Below, one piece after another: positions 22,062 through 33,300 of a stretch of DNA of 64,000 nt (position 1 is its first letter; every line of letters starts with the position of its first letter). The stretch lies in contig BTRK01000006.1 of NCBI GenBank assembly GCA_036245805.1, forward strand, positions 25,328,365 to 25,392,364. The letters run 5' to 3'. The stretch comes from Pristionchus mayeri (lineage: Eukaryota > Nematoda > Chromadorea > Rhabditida > Neodiplogasteridae). The position numbers and the translations under genes were made by a program. A model generated the notes under the pieces. The model made no database searches and had not been told where the DNA came from. It saw only the letters and a program-made list of their open reading frames with translations.

Positions 22062-25000
22062 CTCCACGTGTCGACCCGAATTCGCCAGCTTCCGAGCTTC
22101 CACGTACACCTCAATCAAATGCAATCATCTTATTCCTTTGTAAACCCAACATATTCAATGGGTTGAATAGATGATACCTGCTTGATGAAGTACGGCCCTG
22201 CCTGGTTCACTATCCAGTTATACGCGTACGAGGGAATGTTCGCTTCAGGATTATCGAAGTACGTGAGGACATAGTCTAGAAGAAAAGAATGATGGCAATC
22301 GGTGAAATTCACTGTTCCATAATCCCGGCAGCGTTTGCGGGAAACCGTGAAAGTGAGCCCCCTCGCAAACTCCTGAGGGGGAGTTTGCGAACCCTCAGCT
22401 CTTCTTAGAATTACACCAACTTCATTGTGGTATGTGATTTGTAGATATTGATCTGCTCTAACAAGCCATTGTAAGCCATCGAATCTCAATTTGTCGAGAC
22501 GCGCAAGTTCCGGTGTGCTAGCTACAATCACAGGTTTATGCATTCTTTTGGAAAAGGCTTCTTATCGAAATGTGGTTATAAGTTGAGGTCAATGGGTCTG
22601 GATAGGTAAAAATAGTAATCAAGTTATCCACCCTAATTCCTCTATTGAAAATATTATTCCCTCATTCAGTCCAAAAAATAACTAGTATTATCATTAACAG
22701 ACCCAATTTCGAGTCGTAATTTGATCTTCCTTTACAAACAAGCATTCATTAATTTTCCTTTTCAATGCATGATGTGGATATAAAAGGAATATGGAGGAGG
22801 ATATATGAAGAGACTATCCCTCTCTGTCTCACCACCCCCACCCTCACCCCTCCCCCCCTCCCTCTCCAACAAAAGTTCATCTTCCTGCATTATTTTTAAT
22901 CTCCTATCTAATTGGTATGAAGAAGCAATATAAATTAGATATTCTTACTTACTCTCATCCTCATACTATCTAAGAAAATCAAATTACAGAATTTTCAATG
23001 TATAAGTGGTGCAAGGCATCTCAATTTGCCAATAATTCTAGCAGCTCCACCCTCTATTGATGAGAGTTTGGGGGGGGGGGGGGGGAAGTTCTCTATGGGA
23101 CATTCAGGAAGTCTTGGTAGATGCCTCCTCACCCAATCCAGGAGAGTCGTAGTCCTTGTGGCATCTGACACACATCCTACTCTCGTACGATTCCACTCGC
23201 ACGTAGTTGCCAGAGAGAGGAACCACCTGAGAGACCATCTGAGAAGGAGGGAGAGACTGCGTGTACCATCTACAGACCAACATTCTACAATGCACCAAAG
23301 ATATGGCATTTAAAATAATTTTTGACAACATATATGAAAAAATTATGAAAAAAAGGCTGGAAAATGGGTTTGTTGTACCCAAGTACATATTGTATTAGGT
23401 TGACTAGAAAGTTCTGTCGCATTTTGTGGTCTCACTTCAATCCGTCCGTTCTCATTTCTCTGTCGATATGAGGCGCCCCATTTTTCAAGTTAAGGAGGGG
23501 TACACAGGGGTGTTTTAGATATGTTTTAGATTTGGTTATCCCAATCAGTTTAAACCACATAATTGCAAAAATTCTCCAAAGAGTGTTCTTGTTTTCACGA
23601 CATAAATATATTCGTATCATTCTCCGCTTTCAAACAAAAGGCATGAATACTTCCAATAGCGTATGTGTATCAGACGCATAACCCCTCTCTACCACTGCGC
23701 GAAGTTGATTGAAGGATGTCGATAATATGGCGGTAGAACAAATAGATTAGGTTCGAGCAGATGGATCTACCTCACTAGACCTTCGCCGTCTTCGATTAAA
23801 TGCAAACAGTGGCCTCAACCATATTATGCGCGATCTCACCACCACTGTTGGGGAAAACTATCCCACCCTAAATCATGTACTTGAGATATTCGGAAACGTG
23901 AGAAAATAAGAACAATGTTTTCTTGGCTGAAACCCAGGTTCTGGCAAAAAACAATGTGGAACGTGCCTCTGACTTTGTCCCTTCTCCATGGCTCTTCAAT
24001 TTGCCTAGACAATGCTACTATATGAGATGATTACTAACAGTGTATTGCGCAAAAAATGAGCACAATTAATCACATGATCTTGCTGCTTGGTAGGCAGAAT
24101 ATCATTCTAAACACCATTTTCGTTGTACAAAAATACCATTCTTCGACAAGATATGTCGAATACGCATTGATTCATAATATTAACCAACTTTATTTATTGC
24201 TATCATGGATATTGTCTGTATTCACTACTACCACAATTTCAAGCTCCAAATCGACAGGGCCCATCCAAGACGATATTTTTATCCTCCCACTCAACATGGC
24301 CTGTACCTTCCCCATAAGATCTTCACTTCCTGGGATGGCCTGCTATGACTAATACCTTATACTGCTCTTGGTATATTCCTTGACCATTGCTCATTCCAAC
24401 TATCACTTGCTCGCGGGTCTAGTTAACTTCTAAGATGAGCAGGAAATCAAAGATCAGGAGTCGTTGAAATGGTTGGTCAAATTTTTCGAATCATGGATCC
24501 CTTAACATTGACAGTGAGGTATCCGTAACGGTATAAATTTGTAGCAGGGAACTATCCCTAGCATTCCTCATAGTACTTAGAGGATACATCCCTTTGAACT
24601 CTATTAGTGAGCAAAAGTTTAAATACGAAAAATACGACAAAACTTTCTAGTCAACCTGATAAACTGACCGATTGGGGAAGGGCCTTCGACTGGATGACGA
24701 TGTCCTTTCCCTCCTCACTCACTACATTCCTCTTCACATACACGTACTCTCGAGGGTAGAGGGGATACGGATATCGAGTGACCCATCGAATCAACTGAAT
24801 CCCCTTCCCATCCTCCTTCCTCCCCATTACACTACCTGTTCATCTTGGCCATCATCTTTGACCAACTCCAATTTAATCACATTCTTGTCCCATTCCGCAC
24901 GATACGAAACGTCGTTTTGAACGGCTGAAATTAAGAATTTTGACGTTAAAATTATACGAAATATGATCTTTAAGAATTCGGAGAACCACATCACACCTAA

Positions 25001-26361
25001 TCGTCAACGATATTCCCACAACACCACCCCCGTATTCATTTCCCTTCCCACCATATTGAATTCACCTGTCTGGATTTTATTCAACAGAGAACGATAGATA
25101 TTTTTACATTCGAAGAAGGACCACGGACCGTTAATCTGCTCATTCCATTTCGTCTCCTTCACTCAATTCCCCCATGTCTCTACTTACTCTTCTCCACTCT
25201 TTCTAACTGAGGATGGAGGTGGAAGATAACTCCTCTTCTCATCTCCTATGAACACTCCCCTTTCCATCTCTCTAATCTCTCCAAAGGGTGAGATTTCCCC
25301 AGTTCACTCGTGAGATCCATCCTCTGCGTTCACTCACACAACTCCGCCATTACACTTAATACTGATTATCTCATCCCCATGAGAATTGTGATATATGATC
25401 ATCCCCTGAATTAAATGAGAAAGGGGAGTTAGCAGAAATACAGACACGATTTGTGGTATGTTTAAGTACAGGTTCGTCTGATATTTATAGAATCACTCTG
25501 ATGCAAGGACTTTTCACGCTTTTCAGGTGTCTATTATTTGAGAGAAAAAAGTCAAAGCAGTAGCAGGTTAAGAATTGTAAGAATTTCGATCCAGAGAGAA
25601 AGATTGGAAGGAAATGGAACAGATTGGGAAAGTTGGGCATCATCCATTCATATTCTCGTAAGGAGTACACATACTATATATAGGAAATGGAGAATTGTGG
25701 AATAGATGAGACCTTTCTCGGGAGATGCTTATTGTGGTACGTAGACAGAAGATATGCTCATTTGTATGCGGTGACTTCGATGAGAAATGAAGGAGAGATG
25801 AGAATAGAAAGGAACGAAGGCATGCGACCTACGGGATATCCATCTTGTGGTTACATGCAGTTCATGATCATCTAGCAGTCTAATGTTGGGGGAAACATAT
25901 AAATACAGTAAAGCTATCATTATGAAACATTTTTTAAAAAATCAACAAAAGCGCAGTAAATTTTGACATTATTCTGATAAACTAATTCGATTCTTAATAT
26001 GGTATTTCCACAGAATAAAATTAGCAACAAAATTCACTCTATTTTTGCTCGTTTGGAAATACGTAAGTGTTCAATTAGCGTCACACCTACATTCAATGAC
26101 GAACATAATTGATAAAGGTATGTATAAATTATTCACTCTTCCCATTTCCTCTTTTTTCAGGCACTTATATATCGACATTGAAAGGAGTGAGAAAGATGGG
26201 AGCTTCTAGAATTAAAAATGAGCCCTCCTTCAAAGACACAAGTCTGCAATTGCACACGACTCAATCAACATCCTTGAGGGTGGAAAAGGATCTCACCCAA
26301 AAAGTGTCTCGGTGAAATGTCCTTGTAGCTTCCTTGACAGCGGTACTCGTATGTTTCATAT
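21747..26361 (-). CDS. STARD7: STARD7/PCTP-like START-domain lipid-transfer protein
   Basis: The START domain is spread over exons 26361-26297, 24924-24836, 24794-24669, about 23245-23133, 22275-22178 and 22109 onward. In order they read YRCQGSYKDISPRHFL, VQNDVSYRAEWDKNVIKLEL, RWVTRYPYPLYPREYVYVKR, NYVRVESYESRMCVR and then DYVLTYFDNPEANIP with YNWIVNQAGPYFIKQ. These match the DVSYRxxWDKxV, W-T-YP(Y/M)-P-R-Y-(V)-R, and DxPxxxxPSxxxNW elements of STARD7. START proteins move phosphatidylcholine between membranes, with STARD7 delivering it to mitochondria. The checked phases agree. The N-terminal exon(s) are not certain; a frame near 26920-27080 (WRPFATALAATAFSFK) might be part. A decayed mariner fills one intron. 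The C-terminal exon turns acidic (DEDEETRGGEEEEE) and may splice earlier, near 22013. Confidence 0.85.
22544..23132. other. Intronic stretch
   Basis: This lies between START exons. It contains a run of about 16 G at 23070-23085 and a C-rich patch near 22850. Nothing else was recognised. Confidence 0.4.
23395..24659 (+). mobile_element. Decayed mariner transposon in a STARD7-like intron
   Basis: It is 1265 bp with inverted ends TTAGGTTGACTAGAAAGTT and AACTTTCTAGTCAACCTGA, flanked by TA on both sides (23393-23394 and 24660-24661). Both length and ends fit mariner. Traces of the transposase C-terminus remain on the plus strand: a WDG segment near 24335, then SNYHLLAGL near 24397-24423, which matches the family's SDYHLF region around the third catalytic Asp (here Asn), followed by KDQESLKWLVKFFESW. 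Stops and shifts interrupt it, so it is inactive. The right end lies 9 nt inside the intron from the splice donor at 24668. Confidence 0.88.
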
Positions 26362-27664
26362 CTGTGAAATTACTCATCATGATTCGTCTTTGTAATACCA
26401 GAAATCTTGGAGGGGCAGAACGAGCGAACTCACTTAAATCCTTCCTTCCTTCTTCTGTATACATGCAGATTGCTCTCTTCATACAGCATCTCCCATCCTT
26501 CTCTCATCAGATGAGATTCATCTCAAGAAGAGCGAATACCGTCAAGAATAGTTGAAACGAGACAGATTAAAATTGAATAATACATATATTGTGCGGTGTA
26601 TTCAACTTGTGTAACTAAGAAGTGCACTTTCGAGCATATCTGGCTGGACACAAATGTTCATGATATAATGGTTCTTTGTATATATTTCAAAAATCTAGTT
26701 ACCGTAATCCTCCTCTCCTTGACTCTTTCTCACTTTTTCTTCAGATATACCATGGTCCTGAAAAATGAATTAATATTGTGTAAAATATGTAATAAAAATA
26801 CTTCACCAATACGAGAAACAATGCTCCCTCACCCCTCCGAAATATTCTCATCTAGAGGTCTTCCTTTTCGAAAATGGAACTGTTTTCTTGTGGGAGAAGG
26901 ATGATCCCGACCTTGAAAGAGAAGGCTGTGGCTGCAAGAGCCGTCGCGAAGGGTCTCCATCCTCTGATCCTCCAAGAATAAGTGGACGATGATGAGGAAT
27001 GAGAGTGAGAAGAGTGCGAGTGATTACTCCCTCCCCCTCTCGATTTGAAGGAGTGATGGAGAAGGCGGATGGAGACACGCAGTGAAGACGAGGGGACTGC
27101 AATTAGAACGTGCTTCCATCAACTGAATACTAGGGATTGAGTGAATGAAGAAACTCACTTTGATGGCATCTCCTCGTTACCCCAGTGAACATTACGGGAA
27201 TAACGAATAACGAGTAGATCGCTAACTAATCAATAGTTGAGAGTGCAGACAGGAAACATGGAGTAACAACTCCTGCCGCAACGATACTGCAGAGACCATT
27301 TGGAAGTGCTCTATTGACTGATAGGATGGAGATACTGTAGATGGCACAAATACCGTGTCATATTCAACGATGTACGATGCCAAGCAAGCAATCAATAATT
27401 TACTCATGATTATTTCAGAAAATATTGCATCGTAATCTGAGGCTATATACAAGTTAGGACAACTTGTGAAATGTGAGGCTAATCGATATTCTGTAATAAA
27501 ATAAGGCAATGAGAAGAGAACGGAAGAGAAGGTTACTGTAGGAATCGATTGATTACACTCGTAGGCGAGAGAAGTTAAGCACCTGAAAATAAAATATGAT
27601 ATTTTGGTGAAAATAAAGAAATAATACAGAAATTACACTAGTGCAGCAACATCAACACATATGA
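26362..27664. other. Region upstream of the STARD7-like START exons
   Basis: One or more N-terminal exons of the START gene are probably here, possibly around 26920-27080 on the minus strand, but I could not fix splice sites. No other gene is supported. Confidence 0.3.
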
Positions 27665-28395
27665 GTTCAGAGAGGTCTGCGACTATGGGGTGGCTTTCCA
27701 GTCGACGCTTAAATACTCGGATGTTGGGGGCAGTGCGAATGAAATCGGGAAGTTGAGAATACCATCGGGAGGTTCGAACAGGGAAAGAGTGGAATCTGGC
27801 GGTGCTAGTTGTCGTTTCAATGTTAATACCAAAAGAAGAGGTACGGTCTCGCTGGGGTTTGTAAAACGTAGAATGATGAACGAGGGACGATATTAGAACC
27901 AGTCATAATCATATGAGTCATACAAAGATCTCCTATGACTCTCCTCTCAGTAAGCGGGCGCAGGATAAGAGTTTTCATGCGATCCGAATAAGAAGGTAGG
28001 GGAAGAGGATAGGAAGGGGAGGGGAAACAACGATAGAATACTTGCCGGGTGAAAATATGTTGAAAATATGTTGAAAAATATGTTGAAAAATATGTTTTCA
28101 AGAGTCTCAATGTCAGATATGTAATGTGGATTCCAATAGGGGGATGCAAAGTCAAGGAGGGGAAGGACATATGCTTTGTAACTACGGAGAAGGATGGTAG
28201 GGCAGTTGAATGGGAGGGCTTTAAGGAGCAGGAATAACTTAGAAGTGGATTTCTGAGCACGGGTTTTAATAGAACAAGAATTCTTGAGGTCAGAGCGGAC
28301 TTGGACACTATTAATACATAAACCTCTAAACATTTTAGGTCAAACTCTAATTGAGTCCAACGAGTGGCAATTATACATAAGTGGAAAACAAGCAT
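27665..28395 (-). pseudogene. Fragment of a LINE (non-LTR retrotransposon) reverse transcriptase ORF
   Basis: The minus strand encodes the 3' part of a LINE ORF2: RSYKAYVLPLLDFASPYWNP followed by SDIETLE(N), the usual motif downstream of the polymerase core. After a frameshift near an ATGTTGAAAAT tandem repeat (28055-28095) it reads YPLPLPSYSDRMKTL, PLTERRVIGDLC and, further on, TAPNIRVFKRRL near the end. At least two frame changes are needed, and the 5' part is absent, so this is a truncated, dead copy. It lies just downstream of LAMTOR3. Confidence 0.8.
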
Positions 28396-28493
28396 TCTCT
28401 CACAACCTCCCTTCTCTTTCTGGAAATGTACTAGGATAAACTGGGAAATGTGAACGAATAAAGAGGATCTTCACACTCGCCCACCATTATTAT

Positions 28494-29313
28494 TCAGGGT
28501 AGATCTCCGATGATCTTCTCCAATTGCTGTAGAAGAGGTTCCATCCTTTCTCCCATCGACATCAAGACACCGGCTGAAAGTAGATTTATATAAGTAAAAA
28601 CTGTCCAAATAAACTAATTTCTTCAATTAAAAAAAATGTAATCGCAAAGCTCACAGTTGGTATCGGGTGCGGCAACGATGAAAATGACCATTGGATTGAC
28701 AGTGATCACAGCAACCTGAAGGGAATTCATCAAACAGTCCCTCACAAGTGTAATCATACTATACTTTTAATCTTTTTAAATTCCTTATCAATCAGTTTAC
28801 CTGCAAACAATTACTATTCCTCAACTACCCTATAACCTCCCATAACATCATGTTCACATACTCACCTGTCGTTGATCGTAGTAGAAGAATGCACACTTCT
28901 GCGGTCCTGCAAAATAGTAATTATTTCCAGATAGCCTCAATTTTATTATAGTTTATCTTTAATTGATGATTAACTGGCCGATATCAAGTTTACTGGCCGG
29001 TTCCATCGTCATCTGATACGATTGAACGAGTGCCGAACGAGAACGGGTCTCCGTTCCTTAATCAACGTTATCAATTGAGAACTCACTTGTTTTATAAACT
29101 CATATCAATATTATATATCACATGAGCTAATAACTATCACAACTCCCATTCCTACGTATATTATCATGATGTCGCAGTAGTCTAAAAAAAGATAGAATAG
29201 AATAGATAACCTGCACTGGCGATAGGGACTCCATCTCTATCAGTGATGAAGATGGAAGATATTCCAGGAGTGGCCGTGATGATCTCTTGAAGGGCACGAC
29301 CCACTTCCACCAT
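28494..29313 (-). CDS. LAMTOR3: LAMTOR3 (MP1), Ragulator subunit
   Basis: A roadblock-fold scaffold of the lysosomal Ragulator complex, which anchors Rag GTPases and MAPK signalling. Exons are about 29313-29211 (MVEVGRALQEIITATPGIS then ITDRDGVPIASA), 29056-28975 (LVQSYQMTMEPASKL), 28906-28866 (GPQKCAFFYYDQRQ), 28715-28655 (VAVITVNPMVIFIVAAPDTN) and 28573-28494 (GVLMSMGERMEPLLQQLEKI). The SDRDGVP-like motif, the SKL segment and the final LxxELxxL helix align along the full family length of about 120 residues. The junction between the second and third exons is off by one base with the best GT/AG sites, so a base error or unusual splice is likely. Confidence 0.88.
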
Positions 29314-30332
29314 CTGAGATCACCCATTATAATGATTTCCTTTCAAAGAGAAAGGGATGGGAATGTGGCAGAACGCCTATCAATCGGAGAATCGACTGCT
29401 TTACCTATCGCTAGTGAAGCATTTTCTTTCCCCCCTCGTCCCACCTTATCAATCCTCCTATCCGCTCAATTCGAGATAATTTTAATCGGTACGATTCTAC
29501 CTTTGATCGCATTCTCTCATAACTTTTTTTTAAAACTCTTTACTCATAGCAAGGTGAAATAAAGTACAAGAAAACATTTACAGGGCAATTGGTCAAGCTC
29601 CGGATTATGAAATGGGGATTAGTAATTATTGGTCAGTCATAAAGCATTTTGGAAACTGTAGTGGAAATTCCACTCGATATGGGAAATAGTGGAGGCGAGA
29701 CCGGGGGCAAGGAATCCTATTGTAGACCATCTCGTGACTATTGTAAAATGGGAGATTATCGAGTAATAGACAATGGTGGGATGAGATCAGCCAGGTTATT
29801 CCACTATGAAAGATGCAAGGGACGACTACTATGGAGTGAATACTAAATATGCGGTGAAAATATCACAAGAAAGTTAATGGAAGAGGTAATTGGGAAATTA
29901 TTTGAATTGCAGTTTTCAGGGGCAATCAAAACTCTTCAACTTATGGATTGGCACTCGAATGTATGAGGGCAGGGAGGTAGAAGGCAATGAGCGGGAAAAT
30001 GTGTAGAACTTCCAAAAGTGAAAAGCTGGATCAAAAACGGCACTCGGAGGGGGGGGGGGGGGTCGAGGGAAATTATGTCAGAGTAAGTATCTAGCGCGAT
30101 CACAGTGCGTACATTTCTATGTGCATGAAAGAATATGGCAAATAAATGGTACATGTGAAAAAGCATGAAAGAGCAATCGACAAATGTAAAATAATCATAT
30201 TCACATATAAGTGGGGTCGGTATTACGAAAACAGTGAGTTTTTTTCAAAATAAGACGAATACATCTGTATAATTAATCAATTAGTGTACAATCGACTCAT
30301 GTAGCGAATGGACGAAAGAGTTGACATATGAT
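29314..30332. other. Intergenic between Pellino and LAMTOR3
   Basis: About 1 kb with a G tract at 30050-30062. No gene is seen. Both neighbours are on the minus strand. Confidence 0.4.
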
Positions 30333-33300
30333 CTATGAATCATAGAGATGATCCTGGAATATGAGACGAACAAAAGGCTTCGTCTGAGCAAGAAGAGTAG
30401 TGCAGAATGGACAGACGGGATGGAATGAATTCGTGCCTTGAGGAAGGGGAATCGCCGACCAATATCTGAATTACTACCATCCTTCCCATTCCACATCTCA
30501 ACTTCATTCCCTCATGTTTACAATCTCTTCTGTTTGATAGTCCCCTCCCTTGATGGCGTGATTTATTTGACCCATTTGTCGATTAATGATATACAATTAA
30601 TTGTCGATCTATATTTCACACCCTTCAAGTACGAGAATATAATTCCGCAGCTAATAAATGTTAAGCATCCCACGTACACCTCATATTATGGCCTCCCTTT
30701 GGAAGTGTTGATATGCGTACCTGACAGTCCTCAGACTAGCGACGTGTCCACAGGGGTTGAATGAGTAGTCGAGACTGCCCGAGTCGAGATGGAAGGCAGG
30801 CTGCATCCCCATCGTCAACTGCAACGACATCATCAATTCCCCCCTTCCCTACTTAACCATGCAATATATATGCTAACAAATAAGGAGACGCTCGATATTC
30901 AATTTAATTCCCAATTTGATCCCTGATGATCATGCTACTGTGAGAACAGAAAGCGTTGTCCGTGGTGTGGTGGCGAGATTTAGTACATTTGATCCTAAAT
31001 ATGCGCGGAACGTTTTCTCTCCTATTTCAGCGAATATTTAAAAACAAATGTACTAAATCTCGCCACCACACCACGGATTACGCTTTCTGTTCTCACAGTA
31101 ATAGTTTACCTGTATGACTCTCTCGCTCTCGACGAGACAGATGGGGCACTTGTGCAGACTCATTCCCGTGTGTCCCGTGTGCAGTCCCCACTTGTGCTTC
31201 CCTTGCACGTGGCCGCATGCCAGATACACCTGAGATGCCCTTCACTTCATAAGCACTCCCCCCCCCCGTACTCGAAATGGAGAAAAATGGAGAAACTACG
31301 GCTGTGTAGGCTAAACTTTCCTAACCTCTTTGAATCATCTCACCCCACCCCCCCCCCCCCCTCCTCCTCATCTGCACTCACATAAGGTTGTCTCTGACTG
31401 GCAGTTCGACTGCTGGTCTTCTTCTTCGGAATGATGAGAGTGTTCATATTGACTGGACACTGTGGCTTCCCCGCATTCAGGGAGTTCAATGCACTCTGCA
31501 ACAAAATCATTCACTCATCATTCTATTAGGCTGATTCATAAGTTTTTTTTTCCAATTTTGGAGGTGCAGTTCAAAGTCACATAAAAGGCGCCCTTCAAAT
31601 CCTATCAGTACAAATGCGTAGCATAACTGGGGGGTATAGTTCACACTTATTATCATATCTTCGAATTGCGTCGTGCTTTTAAATCATGCAAGAAATCGAA
31701 CGTTAACCAAAAGTGAATTTTTCAAGAAAAGTTCGAAATTCTTCTGCTCGCTACTGTTTTGCAGGGAAAATTAATTGGACATCTTTACATACATTTTTGT
31801 GAAGCCCCTTGAATGCGCTTTCAAAAAATAGGTTGAAGTCGGTGCTAGCACAATCATTCTCAGAATTAGGAAATGACTAATCATGCAAGCTGGAAAGAAA
31901 TCTCACGTGAGATCTTATCTTTCCTGCCTTGCATGTTATAGGGACTGGCTTGTATATAGGGGCGCTTTAATCTTACACTATGGGGAAACTTAACCATTAG
32001 TGAAATTCGATACCTCGTATCATCCCTTTTTCAAAAACAAGATTTCTCGAAAATCCGAATATTGGCCTATCCGACCGAAATTTTGACTTTTTATTGCTCA
32101 TTTTTAGAGTCCATTTTCTGAATGCGTAGGTATCCCCTGACTATGTGAAGCTAAAGCGGGATAGTTCAAGGGTAGCTGATCCTATCAAACACAAAAACGT
32201 GGCACATCTCTCTATCATCTAATCAGGAAGCTACGAAAAACACTGATTTCGATGAGCAAATTTCATCATACAAATGTTGATGACTGTATCTTTTGGTTGT
32301 AATAACTAAAGCCCACCATAACGCAAATATAAGCTCCACGTGTAGGGAGTTTTATGCTGAGATAGGTTTGGTATTGATAAGGTAACGTGTACGGAAGCGA
32401 GGTGAACGGAACTGACTTTGGTCACGATTAACTGATCCGACCTTTTAAATTAACACCTAATGTGGGCAGGTCTTCTGCGCCAAACCCGATTCTCATGTAT
32501 ATTTGTTATGTGCATTCACCACACTTCACGAAGGTGTTGATGATATCTCATAATCACTACTCTCTGGAAAGATATATTCTTCGAAACTCTTAACTATATT
32601 TCTATCCGCTGCTACTTTGACCTCGCACTATGCCCATCAGGCTCTTTGAATAGGTATGCACTAAGTGCGATAAATAGAGTATCCACGCACTCATAATATT
32701 TGAGGATAAAAATAAAAATCAATTTGAACCAAACGCCGGAATACGTGAAAACCTTCGCAAGTTAAAATTGGAAAAAAAACTTATGAATCAGCCTGATACC
32801 TTCATCCACTTCACAATTCACGCAAATATTGAGAAATTTAAATAAGGAGATTTTTGTAAGTAAAATGGCAGAAAGAGCAGACGAACAAATGAAATGGGCT
32901 GGGAACGAATAATATATGTCTTCATTAGATGATTCATGGTACAATCTGCATGACTAATCCCGTGTCCCTTACCTCCAAATCGAGTGCACTGGGAGACTTC
33001 TCCAATCCATCGGCTGATCTCCACAGGAGAGTCGCCCCACACAGATCGATGAGAGTTCCATCCTGGATAAGAATCATATTACCACACTCATTATCTCCCG
33101 CTGAACTATCCGGCTCCTTTTCACTATACCCGATTAGGATAGGTCTTAAGGATTTGTTTTTTTTCGGGATTGACGTTAGAGCGGAGCGAAGCGAAGCTCT
33201 AACGTCGTTTGGTTTGGGCCTGTTAAGGATTACGTTTCCGATTTTGATTCAAAGCGATCTGGACTTGTGAATTCAAGTGAAGCATTGCGACAATCGACAA

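Noticed and set aside
27690..27896. Plus-strand frame of 68 codons
   Set aside because: It is the reverse shadow of the LINE reverse transcriptase fragment.
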